The notes under the pieces were generated by a model, which was not told the origin of the DNA, made no database searches, and saw only the letters and a program-made list of their open reading frames with translations. From Omphiscola glabra (Eukaryota; Mollusca; Gastropoda; Lymnaeidae), in NCBI GenBank assembly GCA_964017045.1, contig OZ024795.1:54909350-54973349 (forward strand): a DNA stretch of 64,000 nt, written 5' to 3'. Of the stretch, positions 12,119 to 23,623 are shown piece by piece; positions within the stretch are counted from its first letter, which is position 1; the number at the start of each line of letters is the position of its first letter. Made by a program: the position numbers and the translations under genes.

Positions 12119-12859
12119 TCCATCAACTGGAATGGACAGGCATGAATCGAAGGTAGCACTAGAACCACAACTCTTCCCAGCTCCTCCAAAAAAGTGGTGG
12201 TGACATGGCTAGATATTTAAAAGAAAGAAAATGCTAAGACGTTTAAGAAATTTTAACACCATTTTTTGTATACAATTACAGATATTTAAGATATGACAGA
12301 TGCTATTTTAAAAATAAAGTTAATCATTGATCAGAATTAAAGCCAGAAAAGTCAAATATATTAGCTATGAACTAAATTGATATAATGAATTAATTTGTGA
12401 TACAGATAAAGGAACACATTCTTCAAAGAGTGACGCTCAAGGTGAAGGATATTACCATCAGGATCCCATTTGGACAGCTCTGCTCATGACCATTAATACT
12501 TACCCGTGATGTTTTACCGGTGCATCTGTTTTTGCTACATTACATTTCAACACTATAAGGTAAGATTCTTTCCTTTATCTAAGTGAATGGAAATGTGTTT
12601 TGGTTACATTGTACATATTCATTCTTAGCACATATCCAGCAAATATTCTTTCAAAAAAAAAATGTTAAAACTAGAACACAATTAAACACTTCTAATTTAT
12701 GTCTCAAGCCCATAATCGGCCATCATATACCACAGAACTTCACTTCCTTAGTGAAAATATTCACTTTAATTAAGAGTGATTGTTTGATTTAAGTGATTGT
12801 TTGATTTGAGTGATTATTTGATTTTGCTAAAGCCAGAGAAGCACCCTGGTAAATTCTAA

Positions 12860-13250
12860 CAGACTGGGAAACAAAAGAATTTGTACATCTTTCTGTGTTG
12901 ACTTTAAGGGAAAGAATTTGTATATCTTTCTGTGTTAACTTTAAGGGAAAGAATTTGTATATCTTTCTGTTTTAACTTTAAGGGAAGAATTTGTATATCT
13001 TTCTGTGTTAACTTTAAGGGAAATAATTTGTACATCTTTCAGTGTTAACTTTGAGGGAAAGAATTTGTATATCTTTAAGTGTTGACTTTAAGGGAAGAAT
13101 TTGTAACAGACTGGGGAACAGAAGAATTTGTACATCTTTCTGTGTTGACTTTAAGGGAAAGAATTTGTATATCTTTCTGTGTTAACTTTAAGGGAAAGAA
13201 TTTGTACATCTTTCTGTGTTAACTTTGATGGAAAGAATTTGTACATATTT
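12860..13250. repeat. 37-38 bp minisatellite
   Basis: About ten copies of a unit containing AAGAATTTGTATATCTTTCT and GTGTTAACTTTAAGGG. A longer sub-block beginning AACAGACTGGG(A/G)AACA occurs twice (near 12858 and 13107), which shows a segmental duplication inside the array. Confidence 0.9.
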
Positions 13251-13253
13251 CTG

Positions 13254-13510
13254 TGCTTATATTTCCTTCCACTACCCTATGCTTTATATTTCCTTCCACT
13301 ACCCTGTGTCTTATATTTCCTTCCACTACCCTGTGCTTTATATTTCCTTCCACTACCCTGTGCTTTATATTTCCTTCCACTACCCTGTGCTTTATATTTC
13401 CTTCCACTACCCTGTGCTTTATATTTCCTTCCACTACCCTGTGCTTTATATTTCCTTCCACTACCCTGTGCTTTATATTTCCTTCCACTACCCTGTGCTT
13501 TATATTCTAT
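13254..13510. repeat. 27-bp minisatellite
   Basis: Nine to ten nearly perfect copies of a 27-bp unit (CTTTATATTTCC then TTCCACTACCCTGTG). A unit of nine codons keeps five frames open on both strands. The resulting peptides are pure repeat and not believable products. Confidence 0.95.
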
Positions 13511-13589
13511 CATAGTAAAGGAGTACTTCTTATTTTCTTACAGTCTTTGTTTCAGATTCATAACTTTGGTGTAGACATTAAAGTCTTTG

Positions 13590-14320
13590 TTTTACATGTA
13601 ACAATAACCAACACATACTTTCATCTTCTTCAAGTCTTCTAGCAAAAGTGAAGTAGATGACGTACATAAAGTAAATGAGTAAAAATAAAATTGTTAAGGA
13701 ACTGTAAATAATTTAATTTTAATTTTCTGATTGTTCACTTCCAGATTAATACATTCTACACAAGTGACAGGTGACTTGACTGTGGAATCCAAGTCATTTC
13801 AGTCATTCAATATCACAGATTCTTGGCTGACAGCTGAATGTACACCACACCATCTTGGCTGACTGCTGACACCTGAATGTACACTACACCATCTTGGCTG
13901 ACACCCGAATGTACACTACACCATCTTGGCTGACACCTGAATGTACACTACACCATCTTGGCTGACACCTGAATGTCCACCACACCATCTTGGATGACAC
14001 CTGAATGTACACCACACCATCTTGGCTGACACCTGAATGTATACCACACCATCTTGGCTGACACCTGAATGTACACCACACAATCTTGGCTGACAGCTAA
14101 ATATACACCACACCATCTTGGATGACATCTGATGCACACCACACCATCTTGGCTGACACCTGAATGTCTCAACACAAGTAAACAAGTTTACAAAAGTATT
14201 AATTAAATAAATTTCTACTAACACACAACTAAAGTTTTTTAGACTTTTAAATCAACTTGTTCATTGTTTCAATCACTCAATTTTTAACCTTGTTTGTTTT
14301 AAACCTATAATATTTTTCAT
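13590..14320. repeat. dispersed repeat, copy 2, with an expanded 32-bp array
   Basis: Second copy of the repeat at 5810-6290. Between 13820 and 14165 the shared CTTGGCTGACA motif has expanded to about ten units of 32 bp (ACCACACCATCTTGGCTGAC then ACCTGAATGTAC). Minus-strand open frames here are by-products of the array. Confidence 0.85.
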
Positions 14321-14330
14321 TACCCTAACC

Positions 14331-14533
14331 CAGTGGTCGGCAAACTCAGTAGTGAAAGGGTCAAAATCAGCAGCAGGACAATTAAATATTTTTGAGAGCC
14401 TAATTTCTTTTCAAGAACCTGTCAAGAACCATGTTTATCGGAGTCAAAACTGCTTTGTGGCCGACTGGCCGAGCCACACTAAGGTCGTTAAAGAGCCACA
14501 TGCAGCTCGTGAGCCTTGATTTCCCGACCACTG
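14331..14533. mobile_element. 203-bp hAT MITE
   Basis: Starts CAGTGGTCGGCAAACT and ends with the inverted CGACCACTG. Both sides carry an exact 8-bp duplication CCCTAACC (14323-14330 and 14534-14541), the size made by hAT transposases. The inner sequence AGAGCCACATGCAGCTCGTGAGCC is hAT-MITE-like. No coding capacity. Confidence 0.93.
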
Positions 14534-14719
14534 CCCTAACCTGTCTTGACATTAAGACTGATGGATAAAATGTACTACTTTAACCGTTGGTATAAATAGA
14601 CTGATGAGCTGAATGAATTACCCTAACCCTGTCAGTACATATTAATATATTTCCAGTTGACTTTATGCCTTCACAATCTGTAGCTAAATTAATTTAAATA
14701 TGAACTTAAACTTTAAATC

Positions 14720-15135
14720 ATTTTAATAATATCACTAGACAAAGATTCAACTTATGCATTCATTTCAAACATCACTAGACAAAGATTCAACTTATGCATT
14801 CATTTCAAACATCACTGGACAAAGGACTAGCAAACAAATCACTAGACAAGTAACTAAGATGGTGTAAAACACTGAATGGAAAGTATTATAACAATAAATT
14901 CATGTGAATGTTCGAATAACTAGAACAATATTTTTAAGTGAATGGACAAGAGGTGGCTTTGACTGAATGAATAGACAAGAGGTGGCTTTGACTGAATGAA
15001 TAGACAAGAGGTGGCTTTGACTGAATGAATGAATAGAGAAGAGGTGGCTTTGACTGAATGAATGAATAGAGAAGAGGTATCATTGACTGAATGAATGAAT
15101 AGACAAGAGGTGGCTGTGACTGAAGAAATGAATTA
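14720..15135. repeat. two short minisatellites
   Basis: Near 14742-14830 a unit of about 39-50 bp with ATCACTAGACAAAGATTCAA is present two to three times. From 14940 to 15130 a unit AATAGACAAGAGGTGGCTTT plus GACTGAATG is repeated about six times with small ATGA length changes. Confidence 0.85.
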
Positions 15136-15139
15136 ACAA

Positions 15140-16400
15140 CAGCACATGAGAACTAAATTCTTAGTTTTTGTTGTTTACGATAAGACTCATGAAGATTTCA
15201 CCTATAACAACCAATTTGTTTTTTTCAGAGGTCTGGTGAATTTAAAAACAAAAGTGGGGTGGGGAGGAATCCTATTGAAGCCATGAAATACTTATAAAAA
15301 TTTTCTCTCTTCAAAAGATTGCTATTTATTACTATTTTTAATTTAAAACAATTTTCAAAGAGCAAAATAAGTTAGTCTCACTAAAGCATGAAATTTATTT
15401 TCACCATAAAGAGTTTGTAGCAATGAAAAGTTTGTGTTCACAATATGCTTTTGATTCACCAAGAGTCTTAGACTTTTTATTAAAGAATAACGAAATAATT
15501 ATATTAGAATTTTTTGTTCATTTTATAAGATGATCCATTAGGGAAAAAGAAATGCCAGCGTTAGTGGATAAAAGAATCAAGTGGAACATCACATAAGTAT
15601 AACTAAAATTATCAATTATTTGATCATTATGTGAATGTTTAAATGAAACAAATTAAAGTTGAACTTTCTATGAGACCTTGATTGAATGATAGCATGCAAG
15701 GCAAGGTTGGGTACGCAATATGTTCCCAAATTAAAGGCTAGTCATTGTCATTAATGCTAACAATTATAAAGTAACTGACCTTATTGGAAAGATACAAACT
15801 AACTTGACATTTAAAACATTTTTAAAATAATTTAAACAATCAGTGGGAAAAAACTAAAGTTACCATAAATTTCCTAACAATTTATAAATATATAAGACAA
15901 TAGGTATTTTTAATGTTTTCTTATAAAATTATTTACATAAAATAAAACATTCATTAACATCAAATTTACTAAACAAAGTTGAATTAATAATAATGTACTT
16001 TTTTAAATATATCTTTTAAAATGTAAAAATATAAGCAGAAAAAGTCAACCATGCACAAATAGCATACAAGAATTTAGTGTTAATTTACTGAATAAAAGAA
16101 AATGACATGGTAGGATGTTTTTTCCTTCAATTTTGCGATATACGATTAAAGGGAAGCAACCATTAAAATACACATGTTTTTAAAGACGGTAGCGATAACT
16201 TCCCATTAATTATAATTTTTATTTATAAGTCAAGTAAGTTAACTCTTGTCACCTTGGTTAAAAATCGTATTAACATGGTTGTAGTTCCTAATTCTTAATG
16301 AAAGTATGGGAACTAACTGCTGGTCACCTTGTTACAAAATAATTTTTGAGTAGCCTCTATTCGAGAACTCTTTTAACCTAAAGTTTTGTAAAAAAAAAAC
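15140..16400. other. no gene seen
   Basis: Very AT-rich spacer with many short homopolymers. I see no open frame of protein-like composition, no tandem repeat and no paired element ends. Confidence 0.6.
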
Positions 16401-16405
16401 AAACA

Positions 16406-16573
16406 ACGCAAGCAACATAATTAAATAAGCATTTTCCGAGGATAAATAATTCTTTTGTTGTTTGAATTACTTTTCCAAATATATTTTGTTTGACTATAAA
16501 GATAAGTATGTAAGTAATTTTCAAGATGAAAAGCAAAAATTTGTTGGTTGTTGTGTTCTATGTTATCAGTATG
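16406..16573 (+). repeat. 168-bp segment identical to 32794-32961
   Basis: By eye every base from ACGCAAGCAACATAATTAAA to TGTTATCAGTATG is the same as in 32794-32961, in the same orientation. The flanks are unrelated. It carries no convincing open frame and no terminal inverted repeat. It ends here next to a poly-G tract (about 16580-16600). Confidence 0.9.
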
Positions 16574-16639
16574 TGTGTGAGATGGGGAGGGGGGGGGGGG
16601 TACTGTGTAACATCAAATTATGCATTATTTTATTATGAT

Positions 16640-17330
16640 TATGTTCTCTCTCGTCTTGACTGTTGCAACTCTCTTCTGTCAGGTTCACCAAAACGCTTCT
16701 TAGAAAATTACAAAAGGTTCAAAACTCAGCTGCTATGCTAGGTCTAAAGGCAAAAAAATGTGATAACGTCACAACACTACTTCATTGGCTCCCTGTACAA
16801 GAACGGATTAACTACAAACTCTCTGTCTGTTCTCTGTCACAACTTTTTCTTTAATTCATGCCCTTCCTATCTAACAGAACTTCTCTTTGTCTATTCACCC
16901 CTTTGACAGATTTACTCCTCCGCAGATGCGTGTATTCTTTCTGTTCCCAAGACTCGCCCAAAAATATACAATGAACAATATTTGTCTTTATGCACCCCCA
17001 AACAATGGAATTCTCTTCCACTACACATCCGCAATATTCCAACCATCACAGCCTTCAAAACTCAAAACTTACATCGCTTCAAACTCTATTATCCTGAATG
17101 ATTCCCCCCCTCTGACCGATAGACGATGCTGCTGGGTGCCGTCCATGGCTTGATATTTAAATAGTTATGGAATGGTTGAAGTGAATACACATTTGTTTTG
17201 TTTTATTTAATTAATGTTTGTTAATTTTTAAGTTCATGATTATGTTTGTTAAGTTGTATATACAGCGTTGTGGGCCCAGCCCTAGGTTGGGGTACTACGC
17301 TATAGAAAACTTCTAATAATAATAATAATA
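16640..17330 (+). pseudogene. 3' end of a LINE (CR1/L2-like), broken
   Basis: The plus strand encodes the C-terminal end of a non-LTR reverse transcriptase, broken by frameshifts. DCCNSLLSGSPK is followed in another frame by LQKVQNSAA, then TTLLHWLPVQERINYKL, and then, after a stop, pieces matching the usual FTPP-R and WNSLP blocks. The family norm is DYCNSLL-G-P, LQ-VQN-AAR, LHWLPV--RI-YK. Only about 150 codons remain, without the catalytic reverse transcriptase core or endonuclease. The tail GGGCCCAGCCCTAGGTTGGG and a TAA-type run (to about 17330) mark the 3' end; 59530-59637 has a related tail. Confidence 0.85.
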
Positions 17331-18237
17331 ATCAGCGAATTTAGTATTGAGATTGAGAGTATATAACAAATAATTCTATATGTTTCAAAGAAAGTATGGT
17401 TCAATAATGAGTTCAATAGCTAGCAAAATATAATTCCTGATAACTATGCTAAATAAAATAAAATCATCTCAATTTAATATAGTTCATGGGCGTGAAATAA
17501 AAAGTGTACAATTACTACTAATAATAATGTTATATAATAATAATATAGCATAGTATAGTCATGTCTTTAGTCACCCTAAGTGTTAATTATAATTAATCAG
17601 ATTAATTAAATTAAAATTAATGTAGGCCTATTACTAAATTAAGTTTTTTACAACATATATTTACATTCGCTTAAATGATATTTCACCATTTTAGTTTCAT
17701 ATTTTCATTATCAAATCTTAAACTGCAAATGAATGCAATTAATTTATGTTTACTTTGAAATTGATTTGAGTTACAAAATTTTGAGAAGAAACAATAACCA
17801 ATTTCTAAGCTACTAGTAATAATAGTAATAATTAAATTATTACAAGTAACTAGTACAAGACAAGAATTATTCAGCATATTCGGATTATATTCCTGATACT
17901 GATTTCTAAGTAACTAACTACTTTTATTACTAATAACTAGTTATTTAATTTTTAAGTCAGTAATTTACAGATTATGTAATCTATTCTCACTTATTAACAA
18001 TAAGTTGTAGTACTAGTACATATAATATATTTAATTACTTAATACATTGACTTTCGGCTGCATGACTGCCTCGAGCCTTAATTACTAATTTGAGTTTTTC
18101 AAATAAACCAGGTTTAAAAATTCTTGTAATAAAAAGTTCTATCAAGTGTCTATAAAATAGTCTAAATTTAAAAATAAATTTTGGTTTGGTCTACCTATAA
18201 TTAGGGATGAAGCATGTTTTTTAAATGAACTTTATTA
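17331..18237. other. no gene seen
   Basis: AT-rich spacer with many TAATA tracts. Open frames here are short and have composition expected by chance. Confidence 0.6.
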
Positions 18238-18244
18238 TTATTAA

Positions 18245-19786
18245 TAGGTACTCCAAACCAATTTTTCAAACTAAACCAATAACATTTTTGAATGTTTAAG
18301 ATGAAAGATCTAAGAATTCTAAGAATGTGGACATTAAATTTATGACTTTATGACCATTATTAAGAAAGTTATGCTATTTTTAAAAAAAATTCTCGGGTTA
18401 CCTTTTATGAAATGACAAAGACCCATATTCATGAGTCATTATCTTAAAATATATGTCACCTGCACTCATTTCCTTTACAATACTTACACAATACTATACA
18501 GAGAACAAACTCAATTTTTTTCAAGAGTATGTGAAATCAAACTTTTGTAATTTATTGTTGTAAAGATGGCGTTTTGTAATATTTTCAAATTTTTCCAAGG
18601 TAGGCAAAAAATCACAAAAAATACCTATTTTTGAAAATTCCCAAAAAATTATCTAATTTACTCAGAAACATCATCCATATATCAATTTAAAAGAGAATCA
18701 AAGATCTAGACAAGTATGCATACAAGAAATACTTAAGATAAATACATATTTGCCAAAAAGCAAATTAGTCAAGGGATGGTAATTTATTTTACACATTTTA
18801 CAATTTTTTCAAAATAAAAAAAAATAAATAAATAACATCCTATATGTTTCAAATCACTTAGGAAGTGAAGATAATAGTAGTCTTCATATAAAATAAGCAT
18901 ACCTGACATTACAAAATACCACTGAATAATAAAAACATTTGAAAAAAGTAGAGTACCGGTACAAAAATGTTTGTAAAAAAAAGATTTTCTTCGAAAGGTA
19001 CAACACATAAAAGATAAAGATAATCATAAATTCCAAAGCACACAAAAAGATAATATATATTTTACAACTCTTCAATTTAACATTAGGAAACACACTCTGC
19101 GTAAAACAAATTCTTCTGTAGTAAAGTAAAAAAAAAGAAATGCGCAAAATTGTCAGACTGGGTGGATATTATTAGTAAACATCACTAAAAAAAATAAATA
19201 AATGTACATATCAATATTAATTTCATTCTGAAAATGAATTGTGAGTAAATTAGATAAATGGATGATATCACCACTTAATTTTAAGTTATTAGATTTAGCT
19301 ATGAGCTTCTGTAGAAGAGTGAAATAATATGAACTAAATGCAATGATTCAAAAAGTAATTCAATGGTCTCTTTGTAGATTATAAAAAACTAAATTTGTAA
19401 AAATCAATAACAAAGACATTTGGTACTCCATCTGACTGCACTGTAGACACTAAAGGTAGAAAGTAGATAGCTCTCTTTGCTACTCCAAAATAAGATAGAG
19501 TGGAACTCATGAAATCCATTTCTAAAGTTTGGCCCAGGAAAACTGTTATGTCCGTAAACTTTATGGTCATTCAATTCCCCTAGGATTTTAACCATGGGTC
19601 TGAATTTAAATCCTTCTTTAATTTGAGCAAACCAGGATTCCAGCTAAAATAGGAATCAAAAAGGAAATGCATGAACACAATCACAAGATAGTTTTGAACA
19701 AGGATACTGTTACTTTAAAATTAAATATAACTTGCAATTCATTTCAACAAAACTCACGACCAACAACTCACGGTTTGGAGTACCTA
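18245..19786. mobile_element. non-autonomous DNA transposon, third member of the 7-bp-duplication family
   Basis: Starts TAGGTACTCCAAACC at 18245 and ends with the inverted GGTTTGGAGTACCTA at 19786, giving a 15-bp perfect terminal inverted repeat. Exact 7-bp duplications TTATTAA lie at 18238-18244 and 19787-19793. The termini match those of 8671-10634 and 34822-44043, but I see no similarity in the interior. It has no transposase; the only coding-like interior piece is the minus-strand exon-like block at 19404-19643. Confidence 0.85.
19404..19643 (-). CDS. exon-like block, unknown protein, inside the 18245-19786 element
   Basis: On the minus strand a CCTATTTTAG acceptor-like site is followed by an open frame of 79 codons ending in TGA. 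Its composition looks like real protein (ESWFAQIKEGFKFRP, HNSFPGPNFRNGFHEFHS, AVRWSTKCLCY), with several Trp, Phe and Pro residues and no repeats. I do not recognise the family. It could be a terminal exon of a host gene captured by the transposon, a remnant of another element gene, or chance. It has no visible partner exon within the element. Confidence 0.4.
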   Translation of the reverse strand: MESWFAQIKEGFKFRPMVKILGELNDHKVYGHNSFPGPNFRNGFHEFHSILFWSSKESYLLSTFSVYSAVRWSTKCLCY

Positions 19787-20145
19787 TTATTAAATATTTT
19801 CTTGACTTAAGACTTAAGTGATAACCACAATTACAATTGAAAAATAGTAGGCCTAGAGATCAGAATCTTAATTTTTATGAGAATATTGATCTAAATTTGT
19901 TGTTCAGTACTTCACTTAAACAAATCTCAAGGCTAATGGCTGTTGAAAGGCTTTTATTTTGACACTCTTACTACCATGAAAAATTCGTAACACTAAAGTC
20001 TAAAGTCACGGAAGAATTAAAAATGTAAAGACACTTGTAAATAATAATACAAACATTCTTTAAAAATATATTATAAATGGCCAAAGTTTTTAATCAAACA
20101 TCATAAATTATATTTAGGTCACACAAAAATAAGGGATCAAATTAT

Positions 20146-20370
20146 GTGGGAAATAATGTTTTAGGAACATTGAGAAGTACAGTAGTCATCTTAAATACAT
20201 TAAGAAGTACAGTAGTCATGAGAAATATTGTTTTTGGTACATTGAGAGTTACGGTAGTCATCATAAATACATTAAGAGGTACAGTAGTCATAAGAAATAT
20301 TGTTTTTGGTACATTGAGAGGTACTGTAGTGATGAGAAATTTTTTTTGGGGTACATGGAGATGTACAGGT
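20146..20370. repeat. degenerate tandem repeat with AAGTACAGTAGTCAT
   Basis: Six to seven diverged units of about 27-42 bp built on ACATTRAGARGTACAGTAGT and CATnAGAAATATTGTTTTTGG. The open frame across it is repeat-derived. The sequence from 20400 to 21000 is AT-rich and shows no gene. Confidence 0.8.
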
Positions 20371-20999
20371 CATGGGGAAAAAGAAACGATGCAACAAAAA
20401 AAGGAAAAGTTTTTGTAAGAATCCTTCTTCAGTAAACAAACCACAGAAAAAAGAATATAAAATAAACATTTGGCTTCAATATAGTACCCGAAAGGACGGC
20501 AAGAGCAATTTAAAATAAATCCTATACCATTCATGTTTGTAAAAGATTTAATAAAATTTGTTTAATTTTTAAAGTATTTTTTTTTGTTTAGTAAGCCCTG
20601 GAATCTCTAAAATCTGGCTTCTAAAATTTGGTTTGCCAATAGATTATTGGGGCCCTGGGCTTACGTCTACTTGGCCTGTAGGGCAATCTGCCCCTTTCAA
20701 AAATACAGAACACACTAGATAAAACTAGACAAACAAGTTTATAATTCCTCTATTTACAGATTGTTTCTAGAAATACATTGAAAGATTTCCTCCAAGATGT
20801 GATTTGACTGAAAACAATTTCTCTTGATTCCATGGTTCACTTGACCAGGTATTGTATATCTATTACTTTAGATGTATTTCCAGTTTTCAGTTAGTTTTAT
20901 TTTACATGAGATTTAGTCAGTAAGTTTTTCTATTGCTCACAAATGATACTAAGTTTAATATATAGTGAAATATTTTGATAATGTTCTCAATTTTAATTT

Positions 21000-21690
21000 T
21001 GCTCATCAGATCTGAGATGCATCCATGATTGGGTACAACTGAGACACTGCATCCATAATTGGGTACAACTAAGATACATCCATGATTGAATACAGCTGAG
21101 ATTCATTCATCATTCATGATTGTGTTACACTGGGATACTACATCTATGATTTGGTACAACTGAGATACATCCATGATTGGGTACAATCAGGATACTACAT
21201 CCATGATTGGGTACAAATTAGGTTCATTGAATTCATCCATGATTGGAAACAATTGAAATGCTTCCATGATTGGGTACAACTGAGATACTTCATTCATAAT
21301 TATTAATTGGATACAACCCAGAAACATTCATTATTGGGTACAACTAAGATACATCCATGATTGGGTACAGCTGAGATTCATCCATGATTGTGTTACACTG
21401 AGATACTACATCCATGATTGGGTACAACTGAGAAACTACATCCATGATTGGGTACAAATTAGGTAAATCCATGATTTGGGAAGAAAGAGATACTTCCAAG
21501 ATTGGGTACAACTGAGATACTTTCAATGAGATACATTTATGATTGGGTACAACAGAGATTTATCCATGATTTGGTACAACAGAGATACACCCATGATTGG
21601 ATACAACTGAGATGCACCCATGATTGGATACAACTGAGATACATCCATGATTGAATACAACTGACATACATCCATGACTGAATACCACCA
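21000..21690. repeat. degenerate tandem repeat, CATGATTGGGTACAACTGAG
   Basis: About 25 diverged units of 24-30 bp around ATCCATGATTGGGTACAACT GAGATAC. Unit length varies and several units are partly deleted. Non-coding. Confidence 0.9.
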
Positions 21691-22149
21691 AGCTTAATTT
21701 TATCTGTAACAGACATTCCTGAAAGGTAAGTCTTTGTCTTTTATTTTGTTAAGACTTCAAAAATTTTAACATTGACCACAGATAGTGTTTCCTTTCTGAA
21801 CAACATGAACATTTGACCACCAGTAGTGCCAACAACCTGAACATTTGACCACAAGTATTTTTATTGTTGATATTTATTGGACGGATGGTTTTACTACAAC
21901 TGTTAAATAAATGTGTGTATGAACTTGTGAACCAATATATATATTTTTTTTTTAGATGCTTCTGATAATTATATTTGTTTCCTTAGATGTTATAATTTGT
22001 AACTTGAATTTTACTTTTCATGTACCGGTATTTTATTTTGTAGGCATAAGACTTTGTACGTCTGCCCTTGTAAATATGTTGTCTAGTATTAATAAAGGAT
22101 GTATATAGTGTTGGACATCAAATTTACCAGGTATTAAATGGATGAGTTC

Positions 22150-22470
22150 TAAAGGTACGTTTACACTGTGGGTTTGTTACATGGATTCTCAACTTACTGA
22201 GACAACAAGCTGCTCTCTATACAAGCTGCTCTCTAAAAGAGCTGCTCTCTATACAAGCTGCTCCCTATACAAGCTGCTCTCTATACAAGCTGCTCTCTAA
22301 AAGAGCTGCTCACTGCCATAAAGCCGGGGCCATTTCATTTTCACTGGTTTTGATAGTGTCTGCTGGCAAGTAACAGAAACAATCCCATCATATTTTGTTC
22401 AATGATCAACAAATCTTGTGTAAAAGGCAAGAAACCTTAGTAACAAATCGGTAGTGTGAACTTACCTTTA
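22150..22470. mobile_element. 321-bp MITE with 31-bp terminal inverted repeats
   Basis: The left end TAAAGGTACGTTTACACTGT with GGGTTTGTTAC matches the inverted right end TAAAGGTAAGTTCACACTAC with CGATTTGTTAC. The bases just outside AGGTA are CTAA on the left and TTAA on the right, so a TTAA target with one change is possible. Inside, 22200-22320 holds seven copies of a 16-bp unit ACAAGCTGCTCTCTAT. The element lies between two copies of AGACTTTGTACRTCTRC, one at about 22049 and one at 22471. Confidence 0.82.
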
Positions 22471-22479
22471 AGACTTTGT

Positions 22480-22850
22480 ACATCTACACTTGTAAATCTG
22501 TTGTCTAGTATCAGATGTGTGATGTTGTATATATGTTGTCTAGTATCAGATGTGTGATGTTGTAAATATGTTGTCTAGCATCAGATGTGTGATGTTGTAT
22601 ATCTGTTGTCTAGTATCAGATGTGTGATGTTGTATATATGCTGTCTAGTATCAGATGTGTGATGTTGTATATATGTTGTCTAGTATCAGATGTGTGATGT
22701 AAATCTGTTGTCTAGTATCAGATGTGTGATGTTGTATATATGTTGTCTAGAATCAGATGTGTGATGTTGTATATATGTTGTCTAGTATCAGATGTGTGAT
22801 GTTGTATATATGTTGTCTAGTATCAGATGTGTGATGTATATATTGCTGGT
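22480..22850. repeat. 35-bp minisatellite
   Basis: About ten copies of a 35-bp unit (GTTGTCTAGTATCAGATGTG then TGATGTTGTATATAT). A single related unit lies at 22077-22110, on the other side of the MITE. Confidence 0.92.
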
Positions 22851-23127
22851 CATCAAATGATAAGACTCAAACTGTGCACAAAAAGAGTTGAATTATTTGG
22901 CAACCAGCAATGAAATAATAACAGGGGCAATGCAGAATAACAATGTCAAAGCTCCCTGTGATAAACAAATGTCTTTGTACCAAAACTGAACACCATGCAT
23001 AGGAGTATTCATTGTAAATTTTTCTTGACGAGATCTTGAGGTTGTTCCTGATCTAAATAATGATGATAGTGTTGTTTTTGACAAATAGCAAATGTTAAAT
23101 AATTTTGTGTGTTTTGTTAAACAAAAG

Positions 23128-23309
23128 GTGTGAAATCCAGGCATTCTATAAGCCTTCTCATCAATATTTTGTACTTGATTTTTAATGTCAAGTTATAGAA
23201 TGCCTAACAACATATAGTCTAAAATGGTCATTCTATAACTTGACATTTAAAAATAAAATCAAGTAGAAAATATTGATCCGAAGGCTAATAGAATGCCTGG
23301 ATTTCACAC
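23128..23309. repeat. long hairpin (foldback), arms of about 75-80 bp
   Basis: The left arm 23128-23202 (GTGTGAAATCCAGGCATTCT onward) pairs with the right arm 23229-23309 with few mismatches, around a loop of about 26 bases. The outermost pairs are near perfect. No target duplication is evident. It may be a foldback transposon; if transcribed it would form long double-stranded RNA. Confidence 0.88.
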
Positions 23310-23623
23310 TTTGCCCGTAACATGTAATTGGAGGGCTTGGTGGAATAAGGTGCCTACATTTTAGGTAGCTTGGATTTCACCAAGTCCTTAAGTTACTAAA
23401 CAAGTCACCAACAATTTAATGTATGTTTCGCTTTTGTAAAGATAACTCACTTTATATCACCAGGAGATTTCATGTTTTCATCTCCTTGGAGATAGGCTCG
23501 CGGGGAGAATTTTTGTTTTTCTCCCCCTAAAATAAAGAGCATTCATGTTTTCATTTTCTCTTTTTTCACAATTCAATAATTTAAATAAATTCAATTATTT
23601 TTTTTATTTCATTTATTTTTATA

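Noticed and set aside
13216..13642. Overlapping open frames of 78-131 codons on both strands
   Set aside because: All come from the 27-bp minisatellite; a unit divisible by three keeps several frames open at once.
13884..14224. Cys-rich frames such as CQPRWCGVHSG, which could be taken for a secreted toxin-like peptide
   Set aside because: Three frames of the same 32-bp array give similar peptides, with no signal peptide and no conserved start.
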